A DNA stretch of 5,382 bases from DASWUD01 sp036401755 (lineage in GTDB: Bacteria > Pseudomonadota > Gammaproteobacteria > Thiohalomonadales > Thiohalomonadaceae): positions 1-5,382 of the forward strand of contig DASWUD010000154.1 in NCBI GenBank assembly GCA_036401755.1. Reading direction: 5' to 3'. How positions within the stretch are numbered: position 1 is the first letter of the stretch; the number at the start of each line of letters is the position of its first letter. Shown here piece by piece: positions 1-5,382 of this stretch. The position numbers and the translations under genes are program-made. Below the pieces are notes generated by a model. That model ran no database searches, was not told the DNA's origin, and saw only the letters and a list, made by a program, of their open reading frames with translations.

Positions 1-22
1 CTCCCACAAAAAATCGTGGAGA

Positions 23-493
23 CTAACGGTGATACGGATGATTATTCAAAATCGACCAGGCACGATAGATCTGCTCGGCCAGCAGAATACGCACCAGCGG
101 ATGGGGCAGCGTCAGAGGGGAGAGGGACCAGAGTTCGTCGGCACGCTGGCGCAGAGAAGGGTCGAGGCCATCGGGACCACCCACCAGCAGCGCCACGTCG
201 CGGCCATCGCCGAGCCACTGCTGGAGGCGTTGGGCGAGCTGTTCGGTGGACCACGCCTTGCCGCCCACTTCCAGCGCCACGACACGCGCGCCACGCGGAA
301 TCGCGGTGTTGATGCGCTCTGCCTCCTGAGCCATCAGGCGAGGGATGTCATTGTTGCCCTTGGCGCGCCTGGCCATGGGGATCTCCACCAGCTTGAGGGC
401 ACACTCGGCGGGGAGGCGCTTGGCATAGTCGCCGTACCCCTCTTCGACCCAGCCGGGCATGCGGGTGCCGACGGCAAGCAGGTGGATCTGCAT
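23..493 (-). CDS. rlmH: 23S rRNA (pseudouridine-1915-N3)-methyltransferase RlmH
   Basis: RlmH is a SPOUT-fold methyltransferase that uses S-adenosylmethionine to methylate N3 of pseudouridine 1915 in helix 69 of 23S rRNA, acting on assembled 70S ribosomes in the cytoplasm. The 156-residue product matches the usual family length (E. coli 155). The glycine-rich cofactor loop LLVGGPDGL is at residues 102-110. The knotted C-terminus LPHPLVRILLAEQIYRAW (129-146) and the ending NHPYHR are near-identical to E. coli RlmH as I know it. I chose the ATG at 493, giving the family N-terminus MQIHLLAVGT, over a longer in-frame form that would run into rsfS. No Shine-Dalgarno is visible before it, only an A-rich stretch. 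The start lies 5 bases after the rsfS stop, so translation probably depends on coupling to rsfS. The stop is TAG. This is the last gene of the visible block. Confidence 0.97.
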   Translation of the reverse strand: MQIHLLAVGTRMPGWVEEGYGDYAKRLPAECALKLVEIPMARRAKGNNDIPRLMAQEAERINTAIPRGARVVALEVGGKAWSTEQLAQRLQQWLGDGRDVALLVGGPDGLDPSLRQRADELWSLSPLTLPHPLVRILLAEQIYRAWSILNNHPYHR

Positions 494-498
494 GTTTT

Positions 499-840
499 TT
501 AATGCAACGAACCGGACGGCGTGTCCTCGCCCCACAGCCGTTCCAGGTTGTAGTAGTCGCGCATCTCGGGGGTCATCACGTGCACCACCACCTCGCCCAG
601 GTCGACCAGCACCCAGCCGCTGTCATCACCTTCGACACCGATGGGCTTTAGCCCCTGCTCCTTCGCCTTTACCACCACGTTTTCGGCCAGTGAACGCACC
701 TGGCGCGTGGAGGTGCCGCTGGCGATCACCAACATGTCGGTGACGCTGGTCTTGCCGTGCACATTGATGACATGGATATCCTTGCCCTTGAGGTCTTCGA
801 GGGCATGCACAACGATCTCTTTGATCTGTTCGGTATTCAT
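499..840 (-). CDS. rsfS: Ribosomal silencing factor RsfS
   Basis: RsfS (formerly YbeB/DUF143, Oligomerization domain family) binds ribosomal protein uL14 on the large subunit and blocks joining of the 30S subunit, lowering translation in stationary phase or starvation. The 113-residue product is nearly all one domain. The family signature is clear: HVINVHGKTSVTDMLVIASG at residues 23-42, then a conserved block from about residue 69 to 103 containing GWVLVDLGEVVVHVM and PEMRDYYNLERLW. I took the ATG at 840. A TTG directly before it is in frame but adds only one residue. A purine-rich GAAGAG/AGAGAG stretch just upstream can serve as ribosome binding site. It begins 12 bases after the nadD stop and ends 5 bases before rlmH, the classic nadD-rsfS-rlmH neighbourhood. 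A short tail (about residues 105-113) follows the domain. Confidence 0.97.
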   Translation of the reverse strand: MNTEQIKEIVVHALEDLKGKDIHVINVHGKTSVTDMLVIASGTSTRQVRSLAENVVVKAKEQGLKPIGVEGDDSGWVLVDLGEVVVHVMTPEMRDYYNLERLWGEDTPSGSLH

Positions 841-852
841 CAACTCTCTTCT

Positions 853-1515
853 TTAATCGCTCAGGTAGAGCCGGTTGCGTTCAATATAGTCAAGCACACC
901 ATCGGGCAACAGAAAGCGCGCCGTGCGCCCCTGTCGCAGCTGTGTACGTATCGCGGTGGCAGAGATGGCCAGCGGGGTCACCTCCACCATGACCATGTGG
1001 CCTGCCGGGGTTTGCTGGAGCGGCGTGACATCATCGCTGCCACGTTCGTGCCACAACTGCGCCAGCTCGGGTTGTTGCTGCAGCTGCGCACGCTCCCAGC
1101 CGGGGCGGGTGGCGATAGCGAGATGGGCCAGCGCAATGATCGAATGCCACTCATGCCACGCTGCCAGGCCGAGAAAGGCATCGAACCCCAACAGCAGCAC
1201 CAGGGGACGCGCACCCACTTCGTCACGCAGTGAGCGCAGGGTGTCGACCATATAAGAGGGGCCCTCGCGCCGCAGTTCGCGCTCGTCGATGGACATCCCC
1301 TCGATGCCGTCCAGCGCCAGGTGCAACATGGCAAGCCGCTGCTGCGGTGATGCCCCAGGCTCACCACGGTGGGGAGGGATTGCAGCGGGAATGAAGCGCA
1401 CCTCGCCGAGGGCCAGTTGCTCGCGCAACTCCAGCGCCGGGCGCAGGTGGCCGTAGTGGATCGGATCGAAAGTACCGCCGAAGATGCCGAGGGGCGTCGG
1501 TGCCGAGCCGCTCAC
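853..1515 (-). CDS. nadD: Nicotinate-nucleotide adenylyltransferase NadD
   Basis: NadD transfers AMP from ATP to nicotinate mononucleotide, giving deamido-NAD, the shared step of de novo and salvage NAD synthesis in the cytoplasm. The nucleotidyltransferase motif GGTFDPIHYGH is at residues 13-23 and carries the two ATP-binding histidines. The second motif ISATAIR, matching the family ISSTxIR, is at 184-190. Length with this start is 220 residues (E. coli 213). I chose the GTG at 1515. It has an AGGAG six bases upstream, overlaps the stop of the preceding small gene as GTGA, and puts the first motif a few residues from the N-terminus as expected. A TTG at 1548 would add 11 residues with no family resemblance. 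The stop TAA is followed 12 bases later by rsfS. The GTGA overlap implies translational coupling to the small gene before it. Confidence 0.96.
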   Translation of the reverse strand: MSGSAPTPLGIFGGTFDPIHYGHLRPALELREQLALGEVRFIPAAIPPHRGEPGASPQQRLAMLHLALDGIEGMSIDERELRREGPSYMVDTLRSLRDEVGARPLVLLLGFDAFLGLAAWHEWHSIIALAHLAIATRPGWERAQLQQQPELAQLWHERGSDDVTPLQQTPAGHMVMVEVTPLAISATAIRTQLRQGRTARFLLPDGVLDYIERNRLYLSD

Positions 1516-1844
1516 GCCCGTCTCCTGCGCGCCACAATGAACCGCCAACCGACCACTCCGGCCAGCAGTGCCACGACGAGCGCGGCCAGTCCGTAATAGC
1601 CCAGGTACTCTTTGCGCGCCGGCATCGGCTGTGGTTGCAGGGCCAACGGCGTCAGTTCGCGCGTCTGTTGTTCCAGCGCGGCGATCCGCCGGCGCAGCTC
1701 TTCATTCTGCGCATCGAGTGCGGCGTTGTCGCGGTTGAGCTGCTCCACTTGCTGGCGCAATGCCTCGCTGTGCCGCTCCTGTGCGACCAGCAGTGGCGCC
1801 ACCGCCATCAACAGCGCGGCGACTACGGTGCGCAACCGGCCCAT
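1512..1844 (-). CDS. Small membrane-anchored leucine-zipper coiled-coil protein, function unknown
   Basis: I do not recognise this 110-residue protein by name. Residues 1-21 form a basic start (MGRLR) followed by a hydrophobic stretch, either an uncleaved anchor or a signal peptide. Residues about 23-64 are a charged coiled coil with leucines exactly seven apart at 29, 36, 43, 50, 57 and 64, and V33, N40, N47 and I54 at the alternating core positions. A proline-containing linker (66-75) follows, then a hydrophobic helix at about 82-104 and a tail RRRR. By the positive-inside rule the coiled coil would be periplasmic with the tail in the cytoplasm. The coil-plus-anchor layout resembles the C-terminal half of YgiM-type (SH3-and-anchor) proteins without the SH3 domain; this is inference. 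The ATG at 1844 lies 4 bases after the proA stop, with no strong ribosome binding site. An ATG at 1883 inside proA would add 13 residues and spoil the signal-like start. The stop overlaps nadD as GTGA. Confidence 0.78.
   Translation of the reverse strand: MGRLRTVVAALLMAVAPLLVAQERHSEALRQQVEQLNRDNAALDAQNEELRRRIAALEQQTRELTPLALQPQPMPARKEYLGYYGLAALVVALLAGVVGWRFIVARRRRA
1522..1527 (-). promoter_or_regulatory. Ribosome binding site deciding the nadD start
   Basis: The sequence CAGGAG, read on the minus strand, lies six bases before the GTG at 1515. It is a strong Shine-Dalgarno match located inside the end of the preceding small gene. It supports the GTG start over the upstream TTG at 1548. Confidence 0.75.
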
Positions 1845-1848
1845 CAAA

Positions 1849-3105
1849 CTACTGGCGAATGTGGCCGTCACCCAGCACCACATACTTCTGCGAGGTCAGC
1901 CCTTCCAGCCCCACCGGACCACGCGCGTGGATCTTGTCGGTGCTGATGCCGATCTCGGCACCGAGCCCATACTCGAAACCGTCGGCGAAACGGGTCGAGG
2001 CGTTGACCATCACCGAGCTGGAGTCGACCTCGGCGAGGAAGCGGCGCGCGCGGCTGAGATCCTCGGTGACGATGGCATCGGTGTGGCGCGAGCTGTGGCG
2101 ATCGATATGCTCGATCGCCTCATCGAGATCTTTCACCACCTTGATGGCGAGGATCGGCGCCAGGTATTCGGTGTCCCAATCCTCGGCGCTGGCCGCGAGC
2201 GCATAGGAGAGGATGTTGCGCGTAGTTTCACAACCGCGCAGCTCGACGCCCTTCTCCTGGTACATGCCACCCAGCTCCGGCAACACCTGCTCGGCGATCT
2301 CCTCGGCCACCAGCAGCGTTTCCATGGCATTGCAGACGCCGTAGCGATGGGTCTTGGCGTTGAAGGCGATGCGGATCGCCTTCTCCAGATCGGCACGGTC
2401 GTCGATATAGACATGGCAGACGCCATCGAGATGCTTGATCACCGGCACGCGTGCCTCGTTGCTGACGCGCGCGATGAGTCCCTTGCCGCCACGCGGCACG
2501 ATCACATCCACATATTTGGTCATGGTGATGAGCTCCCCCACCGCCGCGCGATCGGCGGTCTCGATCACCTGCACCGCATCGGCGGGCAGGCCGGCCTGCT
2601 GCAGCCCATGTTTGATGGCGGCGGCGATCGCCTGGTTGGAGTGCAGCGACTCGGAGCCGCCGCGCAGGATGGAGGCATTGCCCGACTTGAGGCAGAGGCC
2701 CGCCGCATCGGCGGTGACGTTGGGGCGCGATTCGTAGATGATGCCGATGACGCCGAGCGGCACGCGCATCTTGCCCACCTGGATGCCGGAGGGACGATAA
2801 TTCATCTCGTTGATCTGGCCAACCGGATCGGGCAGTGCGGCGATCTGGCGCAGCCCCTCGGCCATGGCAGCGATGCGCGCCGCATTGAGTTCCAGACGAT
2901 CGAGCATCGCCGCGTCGAGTCCCTGTGCCTTGCCCGCCTCCATATCCTTGCGGTTGGCGGCGATGAGTTCATTCTGTTGCGCCAGCAGCGCATCGGCGAT
3001 GGCGTGCAGCGCCCCATTCTTGGCGTTGGTATCGGCACGGGCCATGGCGCGCGCCGCAGCGCGGGCGCGCTGCCCTACCTGTTGCATGTAATCCTTGATG
3101 TTCAT
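1849..3105 (-). CDS. proA: Gamma-glutamyl phosphate reductase ProA
   Basis: ProA is an aldehyde-dehydrogenase-fold enzyme that reduces gamma-glutamyl phosphate with NADPH to glutamate-5-semialdehyde, the second step of proline synthesis from glutamate in the cytoplasm. The 418-residue product has the usual family length (E. coli about 417). The catalytic cysteine is probably C258 in YGVCNAMETLL. The glutamyl-phosphate-reductase signature (V-x5-A-[LIV]-x-H-I and onward) is complete at residues 324-345, including HIDRHSSRHTDAI. Other recognisable blocks are YESRPNVTADAAGLCLKSGN (124-143) and PRGGKGL (204-210). The ATG at 3105 gives the family N-terminus. No Shine-Dalgarno is visible, and the preceding bases hold a tiny frame ending in TAATG. 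proB, the kinase that usually partners ProA, is not adjacent. Instead proA heads a block with nadD, rsfS and rlmH, as it does near nadD in Pseudomonas. The stop is TAG. Confidence 0.97.
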   Translation of the reverse strand: MNIKDYMQQVGQRARAAARAMARADTNAKNGALHAIADALLAQQNELIAANRKDMEAGKAQGLDAAMLDRLELNAARIAAMAEGLRQIAALPDPVGQINEMNYRPSGIQVGKMRVPLGVIGIIYESRPNVTADAAGLCLKSGNASILRGGSESLHSNQAIAAAIKHGLQQAGLPADAVQVIETADRAAVGELITMTKYVDVIVPRGGKGLIARVSNEARVPVIKHLDGVCHVYIDDRADLEKAIRIAFNAKTHRYGVCNAMETLLVAEEIAEQVLPELGGMYQEKGVELRGCETTRNILSYALAASAEDWDTEYLAPILAIKVVKDLDEAIEHIDRHSSRHTDAIVTEDLSRARRFLAEVDSSSVMVNASTRFADGFEYGLGAEIGISTDKIHARGPVGLEGLTSQKYVVLGDGHIRQ

Positions 3106-3143
3106 TAGTAAGTTACCGTTGTATCGCTTTTCGACATAAACAT
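3105..3143 (-). other. Possible 12-codon leader frame overlapping the proA start
   Basis: On the minus strand an ATG at 3143 opens a 12-codon frame, MFMSKSDTTVTY, whose TAA stop shares its last base with the proA ATG (TAATG). Because proA has no visible Shine-Dalgarno, a terminating ribosome could restart on proA. There are no proline codons, so it is not an obvious proline attenuator. Its own ribosome binding site is poor, and a frame this short may arise by chance. It also conflicts with the promoter proposed at 3120-3148, which would start transcription downstream of this ATG. Confidence 0.2.
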
Positions 3144-3148
3144 CTCAA
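3120..3148 (-). promoter_or_regulatory. Possible sigma-70 promoter for proA
   Basis: On the minus strand TTGAGA (3148-3143, five of six to the -35 consensus) is followed after 17 bases by GATACA (3125-3120, three of six to the -10 consensus). Spacing is ideal and the -10 is weak. It lies directly outside the palindromic element and would start transcription close to the proA ATG. It would give the proA block its own promoter, separate from leuS-lptE-holA. The call rests on consensus matching by eye. Confidence 0.3.
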
Positions 3149-3289
3149 GGGTACCTCTAAAAATTCGATCAAGTCGATGATGGCAAGGCGGAAACGAACG
3201 AAAAAGCGGAGTTTACACGGAGTAAATGAGCATTTTGAGTTCGTTTCCAACGCAGCCAGCGCGACTTCAGCGAATTTTTAGAGGTACCC
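3149..3289. repeat. 141-base near-palindromic element with 19-base perfect terminal inverted repeats (MITE/REP-like)
   Basis: The outer arms GGGTACCTCTAAAAATTCG (3149-3167) and CGAATTTTTAGAGGTACCC (3271-3289) are perfect reverse complements. Further pairs share the same centre at 3219: GGAAACGAAC (3190-3199) with GTTCGTTTCC (3239-3248), AAAA (3202-3205) with TTTT (3233-3236), and TTTAC (3212-3216) with GTAAA (3222-3226). AAGTCG (3171-3176) pairs with CGACTT (3262-3267). By hand, about 48 of 70 ungapped positions pair. It fills most of the holA-proA spacer, is richer in A+T than the flanking genes, and begins one base after the holA stop. It encodes no convincing protein. Its size and long terminal repeats fit a non-autonomous miniature transposable element or an intergenic palindromic repeat. 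No target-site duplication is clear beyond the shared GGTACC, which is itself palindromic. As RNA it would fold into one long hairpin that might block, terminate or stabilise the holA transcript. Confidence 0.85.
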
Positions 3290-3290
3290 G

Positions 3291-4304
3291 TTACACGATA
3301 CGCGTCCCGGCCATCAGCAGGCTCAATTGTAACAGTTCATCCCAGGCACTGCCCTGCTCCATCCCCTTGCAGACGCGGTCGGCGCGGGCAGCGCGGCGCA
3401 GTAGTTGCTGCCAGCGGCGTGCGGAGTGACGGCCGAGGGCGGCGCGGAACAGCGGTTTGCGCTTGTCCCAGATGCGCTGCTGGCTGAACAGTGTATCGAG
3501 CGGTGTGCCCTCGGCCTGCGCCGCGGCGATGAGCGCCAGGGTGCGGATCTCGCGCACCAGTGCCCAGAGGATCAGCACCGGCTCCTCCCCTTCGCCGTGC
3601 AGGCCCGTAAGGATGCGTGCACAGCGCGTTGCATCACCGGCCAGCGCCGCATCGGCCAGTTCGAAGACATCGTAGCGGGAGGAGTCGGCGACGGCGCCAC
3701 GCACCGCTTCCGCATCGAGCTGACCGCTGCCGTAGAGCATCACCAGCTTCTCCACCTCCTGCGCGGCGGCGAGCATGTTGCCCTCCACCCGCTCGGCCAA
3801 CAGTGCGATCGCTTCGGGAGTGGCGCTCAGACCGCGCGCGGCGAGGCGCTGTTCGATCCAGTCGGGCAGCGCCCTCTGCTCGAGTGGCCACACCTGCACC
3901 ACCACCCCGCAGCCGTCGATGGCCTTGAACCACTTGCTGTTCTGCTGCTCGCGCTCCAGCTTGCCGGCGGTGATGAGCAGCAAATTATCCTCGGGCGGCC
4001 GCGCGGTGTACTCCAGTAGCGCCTTGCTCCCCTTGTCGCCCGGCTTGGCGGAGGGGAGGTGCAGGTCGATGATCTTGCGTTCGGCAAACAGCGACAAGGC
4101 ATCGGCCTCGGCTCCGAGTGCGCCCCAGTCGAAACCGCCTTCTGCATGGAGCACCTGCCGCTCGCTGAAACCCTGGGCGCGCGCCGCGGCGCGCACGGCA
4201 TCGGCCGCCTCTTGCAGCTGCAACGGTTCGTCACCGCTGACTAGATAGACCGGGCTGAGGCGCTGGCGCAGCTGGCTGGCGAGTTGATCAGGGCGCAGCC
4301 GCAT
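3291..4304 (-). CDS. holA: DNA polymerase III subunit delta HolA
   Basis: HolA is the delta subunit of the clamp loader. It opens the beta sliding-clamp ring and works with delta prime and tau/gamma to load the clamp on primed DNA. The 337-residue product is close to E. coli HolA (343) and aligns along its length. The N-terminus MRLRPDQLASQL leads into YLVSGDEPLQLQEAADAVR (20-38). The beta-binding wedge is visible as LSLF at 70-73, equivalent to the Leu-Phe pair delta inserts into beta. The AAA+-like domain, which in delta lacks a working Walker A site, fills roughly the first 210 residues, followed by the helical collar domain, including GEGEEPVLILWALVREIRTL. The ATG at 4304 overlaps the end of lptE by 17 bases in another frame and has only a weak ribosome binding site, so coupling to lptE is likely. 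The TAA stop is one base from the palindromic element. Confidence 0.95.
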   Translation of the reverse strand: MRLRPDQLASQLRQRLSPVYLVSGDEPLQLQEAADAVRAAARAQGFSERQVLHAEGGFDWGALGAEADALSLFAERKIIDLHLPSAKPGDKGSKALLEYTARPPEDNLLLITAGKLEREQQNSKWFKAIDGCGVVVQVWPLEQRALPDWIEQRLAARGLSATPEAIALLAERVEGNMLAAAQEVEKLVMLYGSGQLDAEAVRGAVADSSRYDVFELADAALAGDATRCARILTGLHGEGEEPVLILWALVREIRTLALIAAAQAEGTPLDTLFSQQRIWDKRKPLFRAALGRHSARRWQQLLRRAARADRVCKGMEQGSAWDELLQLSLLMAGTRIV

Positions 4305-4821
4305 CAGGGTTACCGTCAGACTTGGGAAAGTGGGTACCGCGCGCCAGGCGACGCAACATCTGTCCCACTGCCTGTTGGCGCATGTCGTCGCGCAACAGTC
4401 CCTCTTCCTGTGCCTTGCCGAGCACGTTGTTGGGGTCGAAGGCGTAATCGCGCGTCACCCCCACCGAACTCTCCGGGTGGATGATCTCGCCACGCAGATC
4501 GAGCATGCGGAATCTGAGCGCGTAATAGAGCTCGAACTGGCTGACGCGACCCTCGGAGTTGACCGCCGCGACACGGCGATCGTTGCTCTCGCCGAGGATC
4601 TCCAGCACCGCCTCGGCCTCGTCACGCTTGTCGACTACGGTTCCGCCGGCGCGCGTGTAGAGCATGGCGATATCACGCGCCAGCGGCAGCGAGGGATCGA
4701 CACCGGAGAGATAGATCTTCTCCGCGCCCTGCGGCAAAGAGAGCGCACCGCGCGGGTGGAAGCCGCAGGCAGAGAGCAGGAGCAACGCGCAAGGAATGAG
4801 TAACGAAAAAAACCGCTTCAT
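4288..4821 (-). CDS. lptE: LPS-assembly lipoprotein LptE
   Basis: LptE (formerly RlpB) is the outer-membrane lipoprotein that plugs and helps fold the LptD barrel, the final gate for lipopolysaccharide reaching the cell surface. The 177-residue product begins MKRFFSLLIP and has a hydrophobic signal and a lipobox LSAC, with the lipidated cysteine at residue 19. The next residue is glycine, not aspartate, which fits outer-membrane sorting. The mature start CGFHPRG is typical of the family. Further family-like blocks are GRVSQFELYYALRFRMLD and TRDYAFDPNNVLGKAQEEGLLRDDMRQQAVGQMLRRL near the C-terminus. I chose the ATG at 4821, preceded by AAGGAG. A GTG at 4848 overlaps the leuS stop as GTGA but would put nine non-signal residues first. 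The start lies 24 bases past the leuS stop, and the end overlaps holA by 17 bases. The leuS-lptE-holA order is typical of gammaproteobacteria. Confidence 0.95.
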   Translation of the reverse strand: MKRFFSLLIPCALLLLSACGFHPRGALSLPQGAEKIYLSGVDPSLPLARDIAMLYTRAGGTVVDKRDEAEAVLEILGESNDRRVAAVNSEGRVSQFELYYALRFRMLDLRGEIIHPESSVGVTRDYAFDPNNVLGKAQEEGLLRDDMRQQAVGQMLRRLARGTHFPKSDGNPDAAAP

Positions 4822-4830
4822 TGCAGCGGG

Positions 4831-4836
4831 CTCCTT
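4831..4836 (-). promoter_or_regulatory. Ribosome binding site deciding the lptE start
   Basis: AAGGAG on the minus strand lies nine bases before the ATG at 4821, between the leuS stop and lptE. It favours the ATG over the in-frame GTG at 4848, which has no comparable site. The ATG also gives a standard lipoprotein signal peptide. Confidence 0.7.
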
Positions 4837-4844
4837 GAACCCGA

Positions 4845-5382
4845 TCACTGTGGCTTCACCACGATGTTCACCAGCTTGCCCGGCACCACGATAATCTTGG
4901 TGAGCGCCATCCCCTCGATGAACTTCTGCACATTGGCATCGGCGAGGGCGGCCTGCTCGATGGCGTTCTTGTCGGCAGTGGCCTGCACGCTCACCTGGCC
5001 GCGCAGCTTGCCGTTCACCTGCACCACCAGCTCGATGGTGTCGCGCTTGAGGGCCGACTCATCCACAGCAGGCCACGGCGCTTCGAGGATATCGTTGCCG
5101 TAACCGAGTTCGCGCCACAGGGTGTGGGCGATGTGCGGGGCAATCGGCGAGAGCAGGCGCAGCACGATGGAGAAGCCTTCGTGGTGCACATTGGCCATGC
5201 CGTGGCCGTGCACCTTGCCGAGCGCGTTGAGCATCTTCATGCAGGCGGCGATGACGGTGTTGAACTGGTATTTGCCGAAGTCGCCGAGCGCCTGCTTGAG
5301 CGCTTCGTGGATCTCGCGGCGCGCCAGCTGGGCCGCTTCGGAGACATCACTCGGCAATGGCGATTTTCCGGCGGCGATGTTC
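4845..5382 (-). CDS. leuS: Leucyl-tRNA synthetase LeuS, C-terminal part (cut by window edge)
   Basis: LeuS is the class I synthetase that charges tRNA-Leu in the cytoplasm. Only the last 178 codons are inside the window. The frame stays open to the edge, so the 5' part, with the HIGH and KMSKS motifs and the editing domain, lies outside. The visible part covers the end of the helical anticodon-binding domain (RREIHEALKQALGDFGKYQFNTVIAACMKMLNAL) and the conserved SPIAPHIAHTLWREL and APWPAVDE blocks. It ends with the small C-terminal domain that contacts tRNA, including VVQVNGKLRG and the ending KIIVVPGKLVNIVVKPQ. These closely resemble E. coli LeuS. A TTG at 5357 could be mistaken for a start but is internal to the family alignment. 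The stop TGA lies 23 bases before lptE, with which it is probably co-transcribed. Confidence 0.96.
   Translation of the reverse strand, partial: NIAAGKSPLPSDVSEAAQLARREIHEALKQALGDFGKYQFNTVIAACMKMLNALGKVHGHGMANVHHEGFSIVLRLLSPIAPHIAHTLWRELGYGNDILEAPWPAVDESALKRDTIELVVQVNGKLRGQVSVQATADKNAIEQAALADANVQKFIEGMALTKIIVVPGKLVNIVVKPQ

Noticed and set aside
1..22. A possible hairpin terminator after rlmH (TCTCCAC, T-rich loop, GTGGGAG on the minus strand).
   Set aside because: Only four Watson-Crick pairs form, the T-run is in the loop and not after the stem, and the GGGAG at the window edge looks more like the ribosome binding site of a following gene.
1612..3108. A 498-codon open frame on the plus strand opposite proA and the small gene.
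   Set aside because: It is antisense to a complete, motif-bearing proA and its product shows no family I recognise. Long antisense frames are common opposite GC-rich genes.
3108..3116. GTAAGTTAC as a possible operator before proA.
   Set aside because: A four-base inverted repeat around one base is too short to separate from chance, and there is no second copy nearby.
3226..3429. A 67-codon plus-strand frame starting inside the palindromic element.
   Set aside because: It runs from the repeat into antisense holA sequence, with no ribosome binding site or recognisable product. It is best explained as chance.
3405..4019. A 204-codon plus-strand frame opposite holA.
   Set aside because: It is antisense to a full-length holA with clear family motifs, and no start signal or recognisable domain is seen.
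4845..5357. A stand-alone 170-residue gene starting at the TTG at 5357.
   Set aside because: The frame is open upstream to the window edge and the sequence is internal to LeuS. It is the tail of a longer gene, not a separate one.

Overview
The window reads as a GC-rich stretch of a Gram-negative chromosome, most likely a gammaproteobacterium. The evidence is an LPS-assembly lipoprotein (LptE), a holA gene clearly related to the enterobacterial form, and the gene order leuS-lptE-holA followed by nadD-rsfS-rlmH. The same backbone is known from Escherichia coli and, split in two, from Pseudomonas. I cannot name a genus from the sequence alone.

Every convincing gene lies on the minus strand, so the transcription order runs from high to low coordinates: leuS (C-terminal part only, cut by the window edge), lptE, holA, a 185-base spacer, proA, an unnamed small membrane protein with a leucine-zipper coiled coil, nadD, rsfS and rlmH. 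Genes on either side of the spacer are packed tightly. lptE and holA overlap by 17 bases, the small gene and nadD share a GTGA overlap, and the other gaps are 4 to 23 bases. This suggests two transcription blocks, leuS-lptE-holA and proA-x-nadD-rsfS-rlmH, possibly joined by read-through.

The only sizeable non-coding stretch is the holA-proA spacer. Most of it is one 141-base near-palindrome (3149-3289) with perfect 19-base terminal inverted repeats. It begins one base after the holA stop codon, is visibly richer in A+T than the genes, and looks like a dispersed palindromic repeat or MITE-type element. The remaining 43 bases before proA hold a possible promoter and a 12-codon reading frame whose stop overlaps the proA start.

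The genes are housekeeping functions: leucyl-tRNA charging, LPS export to the outer membrane, clamp loading in replication, proline synthesis, NAD synthesis, ribosome silencing and 23S rRNA methylation. I see no defence system, CRISPR array, tRNA, rRNA, transposase or phage gene. The two items that go beyond routine annotation are the palindromic element and the unnamed zipper protein between proA and nadD.
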